NCBI RefSeq assembly: GCF_031877795.1
Contig: NC_133933.1
Location: forward strand, 67,472,003 to 67,536,002
Direction: 5' to 3'
Origin: Strix aluco
Taxonomy: Eukaryota > Chordata > Aves > Strigiformes > Strigidae
DNA length: 64,000 nucleotides
Both the position numbers and the translations under genes were made by a program. Shown piece by piece: positions 37,033 to 49,626 of this stretch. Under the pieces are notes generated by a model. That model worked only from the letters and a program-made list of their open reading frames with translations. It was not told the DNA's origin and did not search any database. Within the stretch, counting starts at the first letter, position 1, and every line of letters begins with the position of its first letter.

Positions 37033-38280
37033 GTAGCTCTGAATGGAAAAATGGGGTGTGCTGGGGGGAAGTCATGGTTGGCCCAACTCTTGAAGTTTCT
37101 CTGTTTCCGTAGGAAATACAGATGCCACTTGTGGTTCACAAAAAGATAGCAAAAATATTCTGAGGCCTGGAAAACACGGCCACAGTGAAATGCTGAAAAA
37201 CCCAGTTTAGTTTTCCTAAGAGTAAGATTTAGATGACTTTGTCACAGTCTATTAAATACCTAGGTGTTAAATGGCAATCTGTGAAAACAGAAGTTTGAAA
37301 AATTTCAGGTGAGAAATTAAAGGTTTTATATTATTAATGGTTAAAATACACAGTTTTGTCATTCAAGGGAATTAGTGGTGTTTGTTGTAAATTGTTACAG
37401 TAATAACAATTGGGTGAGAATGGTAGTATATAAGGACAGCAAAATAATCCTTAAGCTTTAGCTCCTGTGTAAAATAGCAGTTTTCTGGCCAAACCTGATG
37501 GGACCCCACATGGCCTCTGGTATGTCTTGCTGAGTTACAGATGTTAACATCTGGTACTTGCAGAATTGCTGTGCTGGAGATAACCAGCAGCACAGCAGAG
37601 TTAGTAAAAACAAAACTTGTGCCTGGTACTCAGGACTACAGTTCAGAGTATGGTGGGCTGGTTTAAGGCAAGCCGGTGGTTTAAGATAATCTATGAGGCT
37701 GTGAATTGTGTCAGCCAAGGAGTTGATACTTACTTCCTCCTGCTGACTCTACTAAAGGTTGAGTAACTTTCATGGGGGTGAGAGAGGGCAGACAACTTGG
37801 ATGGCGGTCTTTTCAATTACTTCCCTTCCATCAGATTCATTGGCTCTGTTCAGGAGGTGTGTTATGCTGTTTATTGCACTTCCGCTCTAGGCATTGCTGA
37901 AAAGAAGCATTTTCGTAAGCAGCTTGGTGAGTCAAACTGCAATCTGAGCACTGTTGCCTCTCATGAAGGGTTTGCTTCCACTGCTTCTGGCTAGTGAAGG
38001 ATATTTGCTTTTGATCCTGTCCCATTATTTGCAGCTTAGCCCTCTGTTGGGAGGGACATACCTTGAGTAAATCAGTTTCTTCCCCTGCTCTTCCCTCCAG
38101 ATTTTCTTGGCCAACTAGACTGGTCGCAATGCAATTATTTCCTTTCTTTTTGCAACACAAAGAGTATACAGATAAAGCCCTAAAAATAAAACTGCTAATG
38201 ACAAAAGACCTATCTGTGGCTTGAATTCAGTTACGCAAGTACAATGATCTACAGTATAAGCAGAGCAGAATTTCATTGTA

Positions 38281-38465
38281 CTGGGTAAGGAGCCAAATAC
38301 CCAACTCCCACTGAAAATCACTTGGAGTGAGGCCCCAGGCTTCCTTGGGCACTTGGGAGAACTTTTTACTGGTTTAGGAGCTAGACTTTGCAAACGGGTC
38401 ACGTGCAGGGTTCCCACTGATATCAGTGGAATCCCATGCAAAGGGAGACTTGGATGTCTCAGTTG
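38281..38465. mobile_element. Degenerate old interspersed repeat with quasi-palindromes
   Basis: Contains ACTCCCACTGAAAATCACTTGGAGT and the perfect palindrome CCACTGATATCAGTGG (38414-38429). Such CCCATTGA..TCAATGGG motifs are typical of old CR1/L3-like repeats in birds, turtles and crocodilians, recalled from memory. Edges and family are uncertain. Confidence 0.4.
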
Positions 38466-38859
38466 CTACTGGTACAGTGCCCACTGAAAGACTCCCCTTG
38501 AGTTTTCTTTAGCTTTGAGCCAGGCCCATGTTTCTACTTTTAATAGTTTGCAGGAAAGTCTTCAAGAGTAAGATCCCTTCCTTATTATTTAGTGACTGCC
38601 TGAAAAAAGTAGTTGTAGACATGCTTGGACATCTTCTGAGGCAATGTTTGTTACTGTATTTGTTACAATCACCAGACAGGGTAGAAGCAGTGCAGGAATG
38701 TGTGTGCCATTTTAATCTTGTATAGAAGGTGGTGGGTTCAAAAACTGAAAATGATCATGGAAACGCAGGAGATACAAAACTGCAGCACATGATTTAACTG
38801 GGGTACAAAGTAATATAGGTAAACTTTCGCTGGTGGAATATTCCACTATATAAACATTC

Positions 38860-38980
38860 AGGTCAGGGTGGACAGGGCTTTGAGCAACCTGATCTAGTGA
38901 AAGATGAATCCCCTGGCATGAGCAGGGACAACTAGATGATCTTTAAAGGTCCCTTCCATCCTAAACCTTTCTATGATTCT
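38860..38980 (+). mobile_element. CR1 LINE 3' fragment
   Basis: Reads TTTGAGCAACCTGATCTAGT, then CTAGATGATCTTTAAAGGTC, CCTTCCATCCTAAACC and ends TTCTATGATTCTAT. This is the characteristic avian CR1 3' UTR and octamer end. Truncated at its 5' side, as is usual for CR1. Confidence 0.9.
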
Positions 38981-39072
38981 ATATATGTACATGTGTAGGT
39001 TTGTATATTTATGTGTATGTTTATATTTATGTATATTTATGCATATAAGTATAGATATGTGTGTGTATCTAT
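38981..39072. repeat. AT/TG-rich degenerate microsatellite after CR1 end
   Basis: Irregular TATGTA, TGTATATTTATG and related units starting directly where the CR1 3' end stops. Confidence 0.85.
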
Positions 39073-39639
39073 GTCCCCTCAACACGGGGAAGAGAAGTTT
39101 TATGGAAGCCTGACTTATGCAACATGAAAAGTACAAGGTGCCTTAGTTTGATGCTGTGTTAGTTTTTAATGCTGTGGTGTAGCTGAAGCTGCTTAGTGGT
39201 CCCAGTGGCGGAGGTGTAGCGTAGCCATCTGATAAATCTGGCAGGGTTATCAGTTGGGATCAGAACTTGCTGACAAATTTTCCTGAAAGCAAGGTCACTG
39301 TCCACAAGTGGTTCGCACTTGGGCTGTACCACCCATATTAGAGTGCAAGAACCAGCTTTTCCCATCTGTGTGTTCTCTGGCTTCTTGTTCTCTGAAACTT
39401 TACATTTAAAATGTGAAGATACATTCTTTGCATCAGATTTATTAGAGCAATGTGAATTTCAATCACTTCTGGAATATTTTAAAGCCTCGTTAGAAATACT
39501 GCTTTTATTGTTCTTCTCAGTTTCTTCTGCTGGCAGCAAAATGTTACTTACAATATTTAACTTCTCAAATACAAGTATATGTGTATTAATAGTCAACTTT
39601 TGGACAGCGTCCCTTTAGGAAAATTTACATAGGGAGGAG

Positions 39640-39720
39640 TATGTACGTGTGTGCATGTATATGTATATACAGATGCACACACTGCATATGCTCCTGTGTA
39701 TGTATAGGATGTATGTATCT
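39640..39720. repeat. Degenerate (TGTA)n / (CA)n tract
   Basis: Alternating TGTATG, TGCATG and ACACAC units about 200 bases upstream of microexon 3. Confidence 0.8.
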
Positions 39721-39923
39721 ACTTGGTTCCATAGTTGTTTTGTCTCTCCTGAGACAATACTTGTCTTCTATGCCTGTCAAGTCAATATAAACCATCTACC
39801 AACCAGCCTTTTCTTGTCATGTGTCTGTAAACATTAATATTAGCAAGTCATACTGATCAGATATCTTTCCTAGTAGTTGTTCAGTGCTATCAACATAAGG
39901 TTTTTTCTTCTTTTTTATTCCAG

Positions 39924-39947
39924 GAAATTATTTGCCAGAAGAATAAT
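39924..39947 (+). CDS. MAP3K5: MAP3K5 exon 3, 24-nt microexon
   Basis: Eight codons, EIICQKNN, residues 182-189, between a good polypyrimidine tract ending TTTTATTCCAG and a consensus donor GTAAGT. Both ends are phase 0, so skipping would remove eight residues without changing the frame. It carries Cys185, equivalent to human Cys200 of the thioredoxin-binding domain. Its placement rests on family similarity (KEIICQKN followed by MCTGNY in exon 4) and on the splice sites at both ends. Confidence 0.92.
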
Positions 39948-42089
39948 GTAAGTATGATTTCTGTGTGCCAGTTGAATTCCAGACATTCCAAACTTCTGTT
40001 CCATTTAATGTTGTTTATCTTATATTTTCCACTTGAATCATTTAACACTCTCCTACTGTATTCTACAGAGTTAGATGCAGAATTCTAGAAATCCTAGCAG
40101 CAAATCTGTGTATATCACTTTGTTGCTAGGTACCAGGCTCACTTCTTACCTTGCCTCCATCTATCAGTGGTATTCTCCTTGCTGCTTTTACTTGGCTGTT
40201 ACATTTTTTCACGCACTATTTACATCTGTCATCTTGCGGTTTTTTTCTGTTGCCTTTTTTGTACAGTGTTCTCTAGTGTGTTTTAAAAAATACAGTATTG
40301 AACAGGAGAGTTATTTGGAAACTGATGCTCATTTTAGAAACCCATAGCTACAGCTATGGAAATATATATATTTATAAAGAGACTGAGTGTGTGTATGTAT
40401 TTCTGGAAGTTGAGTCCTGGAGCCTGTTAGTCCTAGTGCAGTGCAGATCCCAGTAGTCTGTGACTGCTAGTCATTAAACTGTAGTTTGGCATCCCTCTGG
40501 TTTCTGAGGTTGGCCTTGCAAATCCCCCTTCCCTTTTTCACTCCTAAGTTCAAGGGAGGCAGACCTGTGACTGAGAACACTGCTTTCTCAATGTGGTTTG
40601 TGCTGGGGCAGCAGGGCCAGTCATGTCAGAATATCCATCTGGCATGTTGAGTTGTTCTTGGCTTCACTTTTGGACTTACTGGTGGACATATATGCTAAGT
40701 TATAATTTTATAGTGATTAGTGTGCAGGTATCCTGAGGTGCTATGTGTATGCTGTACAATTCCATATGTTTGAATTGACTTTTCTAAGGGGCATGTGAAG
40801 TATTTGATTTTAGAAATTGGTCATGTTTTATTTGCCACAGTGTTAAAATTGCCATAAAAACTGCTGTATTCCTGGTTTTACTTTTTTATTTAACAGTGAA
40901 ATTCAGAGATTAAGTACTGACTTCTGCCAGTATGAAATGTGATTCTTTGAAAAGGATCTACTATAGCTGATAAGAGTTTCTAAAGATGGCTTCAAAACCA
41001 TTGCAAGCTTTGGCCCTAATGCTGCATTTTAAGTTACATATTTTTTTATTTAAAAAAAAAGCAAAGAGGGTTCCATATAGAGTTTCTGTGTAACTCTTAA
41101 CCAGAGCTTTTCAGAGACTCACAGAATGCTGTGAATGATGTGCTAGACTAAAAACCTCTTGCCTTTCTGTAATGAAAGTGGGGTAAATGATCCGTTAGGC
41201 CTTGACACAAAATGAAAGAGAACAGTAAGGCCTTTCTTGTAAGTGAATGTACTGCATTCTGTATTTTTATTCTGGTGGCCCAGGATCTAGGGAAAATGAT
41301 GTGTGACTAATGTAATGTCCTTGGAAGGGTAGGAGGAAGAGCTCTGTTAGCAGGAAGCCAGCAGGAGATGACTGGTACAGTAAAGAGGAGATGTTGTCTT
41401 GTCCTGTTTTTAAATGACAGTCAGTGAAGCTCAAGGAGAGGTATGATAACTTGGCCTTCATGTGTTTGAGAAAGGATTGTTCTGTTTTCCATTTAAATTT
41501 GGATAGGTGGCTGTGAAACTGTCATTTATCACTTCTTTAGAAGTGTTTCAATGTACGCCACAAAAAGAATGTGTTCCTTGAGAGTCTCAGATGTTTTCAA
41601 GCACACCCACATAACATCTTTTCTGGGAGGAAGTATTTTCCCAGGGATTAGAACAGGGAAGTCAGTGAAACTGGCTTAGCAACTCTGCAACTAATTTATT
41701 TTTTTCTCCTTTTTCCTTGTTTTTGGCATGATGTCAGCCAAATTACCTGGAAGTAGACTTCTCACAGTGTTGATGCATGCCTAACTATTGAATATAATTC
41801 CCACTTCATGAAGATCATGTTTCTTCATAAATTGTAAGACTCTTGGATAAATGGGTATGACAAAGGTGCTGTTCTTGAGAGGCTGTGACTGTGATGCCCA
41901 CCCTTACCAAAAATAGTCATATGAATGGTTATGTGAGGTTGCAGATATGAAAAAATTAAATTCACATACGAATAAACCAGGAGTTTAGCCTGCTGTTCTA
42001 GAACATGTTTTTTAATAGCATGCAAACATCAGCTGTAACAGGACAATGGTATCCCTGGCACCAGGAGATTAAAAAGGCTGCAAAACAAA

Positions 42090-42108
42090 TGTGTGTGTGT
42101 ATATATAT
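42090..42108. repeat. (GT)5(AT)4 microsatellite
   Basis: Short compound dinucleotide tract in intron 3. Confidence 0.85.
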
Positions 42109-43689
42109 CTGTCTAACTGAAATGCCTTGTGTTTGCTTTTCCTGAACTTTGTATCCCTAAAACTAGTGAGGAGAAAAAAAAAAATCCATTCCTAACTGTT
42201 CTGTTCTTTGTTCTGACTGGATTTTTGCTCTTCCTAATAATAGTCAATACAATGTTGCATAGCCAGGATAAGCTGCCTGGAGCCTGTCAGGGCAGAGCAG
42301 TGCAAGATAACATAGGCTCATTTCCTGTTATATGTGGTTTTATAGCTATTTAGTTGGACCTTTTCCAAATGTTGCAGTGATACCAAAACCAGACATATTT
42401 ACAGGCAGTGATACTTGTGACAGGAGGCAGTTACTTTGATATTTGAAAGCTTAAGTTTAGTTTTTGCTGTTATCTGATTTTTGAGGTCAACCAAGCAGCA
42501 GAGGCATTCTAGAAATTGCTAGTAAAGAGTTTCAGTCACAAGGAGATGTTGGTATAAAGGTTACAGTTCATGGCTGTACTTTGCTTGTTTCAGCTCACCA
42601 GTTGTATTGCATCCTAATTCTCCTCAGTTTGAATTTTACCAACTTCAGAAAAAAGCTGCAGGTCAGGTTCCAAGTGGCCATTTATTCAATTTTTTTAAAA
42701 TTTCACTCCTTGCTGAATCTGAGAAAGTTTAACGTGCATGCATTATACATATGGTTTGCAACCAATCGCAGTAAGTAACACCTCTCTACACAGTGCTCAC
42801 CCCTCAGTTCAGGCTGCTTGCTTGTGCCAGGCTGAAGTGGGAGGTAGGTTGCCTCGGGGGCTGCCAGGGGTGTGAGTACAGCTGCTGGCCCGATCTGAAG
42901 GGCGACTGGGGGGCAAGGGGAACCCTTCTGCTGGGCAGCTGACTCGCAGTAGTGATTAAGCATCCGGGTTAATGTTGTACAGCTGGGGACTATTCTTAGT
43001 GATTTTCTTTTCTGACACTTGGAGGGATCAGAGATTGTAGTTTTTATTGGTTTTCCATGACCCTTCCTAACTGTGTCCTGTTTAAGGTGTAGCTTGGGAG
43101 ACAGGTTGGTGTAGTGTTTCTTCAGTGGGAGTGAGAGCATGGGTGACCCTGGATAAGGCGTGCCAGAGGTGCTGCAAGCTTGAAGCCTCCATACAGGTAC
43201 TGCTAGAAGACTGTAGATCCCATAGGATATGTTTAGCTATTGGTCTCTTTCGCTGTGGAAATAGGGGGAAATATTTTTAATACTGCTCACCCAGCTGAGA
43301 AATGATTTGGGACAGTTTGATTTTTGGTATCCATATATGTAAAAATGCTATGTAGTAACATTCCATAAATATTTTGTTGATGATGACAATTGGGGTGTTT
43401 ATTGTTATTTATGATACAGCACTATCTCTTGTTAATTTTTTTTATTTTTTGAGTTCTTTGACTATTATATTTGTTAGAACATTTTCCTATCTGAGTATGA
43501 TGAAAGGACCATACAAAGCCTATGCTGATTTTTAACAAGCATTTAGAATGTGGCGTGGCTGCAACAGAATGTTATTGCTGGGCCTATAAAGAAAGAATAT
43601 ATTCCCAAATAAAATGGGAAGTATTTAAAAGAGTAGACCCAGTCTCTGTGCTTCAGTTCATTTGGGGTGTGAGGCTTACTTATGTTCCT

Positions 43690-43740
43690 TTTCAAATCAA
43701 TAGCAAGGCTGTCATTCATGTGAGTGGGATTTGCAGTAAA
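43690..43740. mobile_element. Possible old quasi-palindromic repeat relic
   Basis: TTCAAATCAATAGCAAGGCT, then GTCATTCATGTGAGTGGGATTT resembles the old repeat unit TTGAAATCAATGGCAAAACT followed by CCCATTGACTTCAATGGGATTT. Diverged; family recalled from memory. Confidence 0.35.
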
Positions 43741-46700
43741 CCCAGACTGAGTCTGTATTCATTAAAACATCAGCACATGTTGATTTACCGTGTGTTTGGG
43801 CAATGGAGTGAATAGATTTAATAGCTTGGTTTAGGATTTTGCCATCTGCTACATGTAACACCACGTGCAGTCAGAGAATTACCTTTAAGAAAAATCTCAT
43901 CAGGAAAATTGAAATAAGAGCAGATATTTCTCAGAATAACTAGTAAGAGAAATGCAAAAAAGCTGATCTTAATTAGAGGAGAGTCAGCAGGAAGAACGGT
44001 TCCTACTGTGAGAAATACTGGCTATTTTTATTACCTCAACTGATTTTATTTATTTTAAAAAAAAGTTACATTGGATGCTGACCTGAAGCTTAGGCATGTA
44101 GATGGGATTCTGCTAGATTCTGCCATCCATGAGTAGAGCATCATGGTTTCATTTGGGGGGGTTTTTGTTTTCTTTGACACTTCTTGTCTTTGAAGGCAGC
44201 TTTCTTCTGTTTGTGGCTATTCGACTGTTAAATGATTCCAACAGAGCAGTGTTGGTAAAGAGCCTCAGGGAATTCAGAGGACTGCACACCATTGATTCCC
44301 TGAGATTTTGCAGATTTTTTTCCCTCATTTTGAGGTAGAATTCAAGATCTGAGAATTAATTCAGCAGAACTCAAATGCTCATTTTTATAGCATCGTGTCT
44401 TATTCTGTACAACTTTCAGAGAAAAATTTTCTGTACTATGTCAGATGTATTTGTCAGGGAAAGAATAGTGTTTACCTTATTGCATAATCTTCTTTCTGAG
44501 AAGACATGGTCTCCAAGTTGAAGTCACAAAAGGCTGTCCCTTTTACAAGTAACAGTTTTGTATTAGAGGGGGATATTGAAAGAAGGGCTGGTTTATATTC
44601 TTATTGTGATCGTATGCTATGCATTTTTATTATCTCTTAAATACAGATAGGTGCTATATTAATTCCTTTTCAGAAACTGAGAAAGGATATCGAACAAGAA
44701 GGAAGTGCTTAATTTTCCAGTGACCAGTAGGTCTAGCTAGGAGCTGGATAGTCTTAAATTCTGTAACTATAGAGCTATTAAGACAATCTTAGGCTGTATT
44801 TAAACTGAAATTACACATGCTCTGGAATTGTTTAATTTTGCACAGTAAACGAGGAAGGGGCATTAGAAAAAATATAAACTGATTAAAACATTTGCAAAAG
44901 TGATTACAGATGTTGTCCCTTTGTGATAGATATTTATGCATGTGTAGCTGGCTCCAGCCAGTACTTTTGCCTTCTGATTAGTCTGACTGATTTGGTGAAG
45001 TGGGCTGTGACACAGATAGTCTTTCTGAAGGTGGCCTAATGTTGCCAGGTACTGAGTGTGCTGGCCCAAAGCCTTCAAAGATATGTATGTTCGTATCTCC
45101 TAGATATAACTAGTTCAGCTGATCTGAGAGCTCAGGCCAAGTTTACCTTATCTAATGTCTTGAATTCTTGTGCATCAGGCTGAACCATAGTAACTATCTG
45201 TACGCACACTCATGGCCTGTCCCAGCCCCTGATGTTTTCAGTAATGCCTTTCACCTTACAACTCAGGTGACCTGCACTTTCTAACTTTCATTAGTGTAAC
45301 TTGAGCTTTTGAACCTTAAATAATAAGGGATTTATAAAGAAAGAGGGTTGGAAAATGGAACTTCTAGTACCTGTTTTAGTTGGGGGGGTCTATTCCTGTC
45401 CACTTTTGAAGCCCCTTTATGCTACTCATATTTTTTTAAAGGGTGTTGATGTGACTGAGAAAAATGACAATTGGATTTAAGGTGTCACTCCTTCAAAAAT
45501 TGCCCATTTTTCTTGAATGGCTTGATTCTGTTCTTTTGTTGTACATGGTATGGCAAGACAGAGGAAGGGATCAAAGGAAAATGACAATTCTGTCTTGGGT
45601 GCTCAGCAAACTTAGAACATAGAGTGAAGTTAATTAGGGTTAGGAAAGAATATCAGTTTGTGAGATCAGAGTTGGTATGGAATGTTACAGGACAGATTTT
45701 AATAGGATAAGTGGAATATATTTCACTTCTAAGTGAAATAATGTGCACTAATTTGAAATGTAAAGCAGTGTGTGAGCAGATAGGAAGTATGTGTCAGAAA
45801 GACCACCCAATCCTTTCTGACTTAAATTAGTGTAGCTTGTATTTTGACAAAGAAAGGTGAGGAAGGAAGTAAAAGAGGTTGCGTAGCCTGGGAATGGGGA
45901 AAGAAGCAAGTTGTTCACTCTGCTTTGGGGAAAAAGGTTTAGAACTGTCTGATATTGGACTTAACTCCTCAGCTACTCTGCCTCCACAGCCTGGTGCTCT
46001 CGGGCTCCCATCCCAGTTGTTGCCCAAATACACTTGGAGTTGGGCTCTTTGTAGTTAGAATTTGTGATGGTGACAAAGTATGTTTCTCCATAGTGGGAGA
46101 CCATAGACTTTATTATACAAGAGCATTCTTGCTGTCACTGTTATCTTATCTTTCTTCCACCACCACCTTTAATAAATAATACGTAACTTTTGATTCTCTT
46201 TCTTTTCTTTTGTCACCAGAGCTACTGCATGTGTGCCTTTGTCAGATTCATCTGTTAAATATCTAATGTATTCTTTAGCTAGGAAAGTGAAGTTGAGGTC
46301 AAGATTTCTTCTATTTCTTAGCTTTACTGCAAGTGGGTTTTTTCTATTTTTTTTAAAGCCTATTTCCTAAGGAACTGAAATTTTAAAATTTGTACTGTTT
46401 TTTCATCCTCCACCCTCTTTCTGTATCTGCCTGTTTGTCTGATGAATTTCAGCCAAATTTGAGAGGTTTCAGAGATACAGAGCTCCCCACAAAATATAAC
46501 TGTCTAGGTTAACAACCAAATTAATGTCCTGGCTGAGGGAAAGGCCACTGTGTTACCACACTGCTTGCCAACAAGGATCAAGATGAGGTTCTACCTTGAG
46601 ACAATTCCCCAGGAACCCTGGGGGCCATCTGAACAACTGTAAATTGATTTTATTTTCTTCTGTTTTCTTCTCATGTAGTGATTTCTCCTGTCTTTTACTG

Positions 46701-49022
46701 TTGAGTTCTTCGTTGTCCGCTGCTTTGAAAGACTACTGAGTCTGTGTATCTTCTGTAGCAGGCTCTATGATATATCTAGCTTTTTCTTTTCCTCTCAGGT
46801 AGCGTAAAAAATGCATGTAAAATAATTTTTGCTCCCTCTGTTGTTCAACTAAAATAGATAGCTATTTCCTACAGAAGGTGCACTCAAGATCAGTTAGTAA
46901 GAGCTCTTGCTCAGTAATGGGCTCAGGCACTTGGCCTCTGCAGGAAGAGTAGTTTTCCTGCTTGTAGGATTATTTATGAAGACTCCGGTACTGTCTCTGT
47001 GGGTGGCCTGACCATTATGCCAGGATAAACTTCAGGTTCTGTGGATTTCAAACGCTGGAAACATCCTTTTTCAGAGTAGATTTTTAATTAAGACCTGAAC
47101 TTTGGAAACAGTGTGCCAGAGGTCTGAGAAGGCCTTCCTGCAAGCAGTCTTGAATTTATTTTTAATGCACTGAATAAACGTTAGGAAGTAAAATGCTTGC
47201 CCCAGGATATCTGTAGCTACTTCACCCATTTTCTTGGCTCTGACTTCCCAAATTACTTCTCCTTTATTTAAAAAAGGAAAGTTGGAGAACAGTCTGCCTA
47301 TGCTTAATAATGGCTCCTGTGCTAGTCACTGCCCACCCTTGTCCTGTAATTGCTGAAACCAGTTCCAGCAAATTCGTAATTTCCTCTCTGCTTTTGACTG
47401 TGGGGCTTATTAAGTTTTATCAGGGTCAAAGGTTCATCCATTCATTCTTGAAAGTGTGTGCTAGCATATGCTTGAGTGGAAGTGTCCATTCAGTTCTCCG
47501 TCGTAAAGATGAGCAGTCTGGGTTCTAGCATCACACTCCTTCATTGCTTGTTAAAAATACTGTCATACACTTCCCAGTTCTCAAGTTTCCTTTGAAACTG
47601 CTACACTCATGCACAGAAAAATGTGTCCTAGCTATTTGCCTGTAATAGTTTGCAGTTCTTGGGAGAAGAAGAGTAAATTCATCCTTGTGTAAGTCTCTGT
47701 ATACAATAATCTCCAACCAAGTTCTGGGTTAGTTGAGCTCAATGGACCTCGTGTGAATGCCTGCATCAATTACTTTTACATTTTACAGTTTGTCTATATA
47801 CCTCAGAAGTGAGGGTGGGATTGCCTTTATAGCGAGGTCTTATAGTTTCATAGTATAATAGGTGTAATTAAAAAAATAAAGTAATTCCTGTACTCTTCAT
47901 AGCCAATCTCTGATCTGTACACAAACATATGTTTACTGACATATCTGTACATGTACATGTTAATACAGACTAGAATACCTCAATCTTTCCATTTTTTTGA
48001 AAATCTAATAATGCATGTTAAAATAAATCTTTTTTTTAAGCACACAACTGGTATTGTGCATTTGAAAACCATTCAGTCACTGCCCTCTCAAATGTGTGGA
48101 GCTTAGCGTGCCAGGGGAGTCTCTGAAGTGATGTCCTCATTGCTGAATTGACTTCTGGGAGAGCAGAAGCAGCTGACCAGAATGTAATTAACCTTGGAAG
48201 TAATTTAGGGGTACCAAAATGATAGGTCTCAAGAATTGCTTTTGTAAGTCTTTTCTTGCTGGGTTTCTGGCCAGTTCAGTAGTAGAGTCTGAGCTTTGAG
48301 AGTCAAATGGCAGAACTCCTCCTGACTTTGATGGTGTGCTGTCTCATAGTTAAGACCCCTCAGACCACAAATATTCAGCAAGCTTTCTATGTGTGTGAAT
48401 CTGCAGCCACACACATACAACAGGCACCAGACATCTTGCCTTCCTCTTTCTTGAAAGATAAACTTAAATGGGTTTTTTTTGGCAAAGTATCTGTCATACA
48501 TTGATATATAGAAATCAATACAGTTTAGCAATGCAAAGATGTTCTGTAAGTGATTATTCTGAAATATATATGGTTTTAAGTCCCACTGGCCAGGAAGGTT
48601 TGCTACATAGCAGGGAATTTAATTTGTCTTTGTTATGCTAAACTATTTGAGTCATTTTGCAGTTCATAGGAGGATTAGTTTTTCGTACAGTTTTCCTGTT
48701 GTGAGGCAACTAACTTGTGTTCTTGTTTTCAACATCTGTGAGACTAACTATACTAAATTAGAGTGCTTGCTCTCTTCTGAACATCAGTCACCTTGAAAAG
48801 AGTGTACGTCAGCTTCACGTGAGTCCGCCTGCTGCTTCAGGGTCACTAGGATGTGCCCTCAGAATTGTTTTGCTGTTGAGCCAATGACTATTTTAAGGTC
48901 AACGTGATGCTTCTAAAAAGACTCATCTTACAGAAAACAGTTCAGAAATCTGAAAGAATACATTTCAGTTGTATATCATATTTGAGATAAAAAGTGAACT
49001 TACGTAATTCTAGGCTTCATAG

Positions 49023-49090
49023 GTGAAATCTTGGTCTTGCTGAAGTAAGCAGCAGATCTCCCTTTGACTTTAGCAGGTAAAATTCTGCAG
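49023..49090. mobile_element. Old quasi-palindromic repeat relic before exon 4
   Basis: GTGAAATCTTGGTCTTGCTG, AAGTAAGCAG and then TCCCTTTGACTTTAGCAGG closely follow the recalled unit GTGAAATCCTGGCCCCATTG, AAGTCAATGG and then CTCCCATTGACTTCAGCAGG. It ends about 78 bases before exon 4. Confidence 0.45.
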
Positions 49091-49167
49091 GTAGTATATG
49101 CAGTTGTTTTACGCTTAGGCTTGTCAAACCATAACTGCACTAAATATTGCACCTTGTTTCCCTACAG

Positions 49168-49361
49168 ATGTGCACTGGTAACTACATATTTGTTCCTTAT
49201 ATGATAACTCCACATAACAAGGTGTACTGCTGTGATAGCAGTTTTATGAAGGGACTAACAGAACTGATGCAGCCCAGTTTTGAGTCACTGCTTGGGCCTA
49301 TATGCTTACCACTGGTGGATCGATTTATTCAGCTCTTGAAGGTGGCTCAGGCCAGTTCAAG
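49168..49361 (+). CDS. MAP3K5: MAP3K5 exon 4 (end of thioredoxin-binding domain)
   Basis: The acceptor is CCTTGTTTCCCTACAG. Encodes residues 190-253 plus two bases of Ser254: MCTGNYIFVPYMITPHNK, VYCCDSSFMKG, GPICLPLVDRFIQLLKVAQAS. It contains Cys191, Cys210, Cys211 and Cys235; the last matches human Cys250, reported as the key residue for thioredoxin-1 contact. The donor is AG followed by GTGAGT (phase 2). Confidence 0.96.
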
Positions 49362-49626
49362 GTGAGTTGTCTTTTTGTACCCCTGTGTAAAGTTAATATA
49401 TTCCTGCTGGCAATATAAAGGTCAGGCTCTTGCTTCAGGATGATGTGATGTTTTGCCTTCTGTTGAGACAAATTGATAATTAATAATTTAGCTTGACCAG
49501 ATCTCTTTATTGACACCGCTCTATCAATAAATGTTCCACATATACATTGTGGGAGAACTGCAGGGCCAGAAAAACAAGTGCAAGGGACCTGTCCCAGATT
49601 GCTCATGTGAAGTTGTTTCTCTCCAG
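49362..49626 (+). other. MAP3K5: MAP3K5 intron 4 (265 bp)
   Basis: Shortest intron in the window; donor GTGAGT and a good CT-rich acceptor. No other feature seen. Confidence 0.95.

Larger units (their letters stand above)
37033..39923 (+). other. MAP3K5: MAP3K5 intron 2 (2.9 kb)
   Basis: Contains a CR1 3' fragment and adjoining AT/TG-rich microsatellites, plus an old quasi-palindromic repeat relic near 38.3-38.45 kb. No additional exon recognised. Confidence 0.85.
39948..49167 (+). other. MAP3K5: MAP3K5 intron 3 (9.2 kb)
   Basis: Begins with a consensus GTAAGT. Contains a small (GT)n(AT)n at 42090-42108, a GC-richer patch near 42800-43000, and old repeat relics near 43690 and 49023. No further coding exon recognised. 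Confidence 0.85.
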
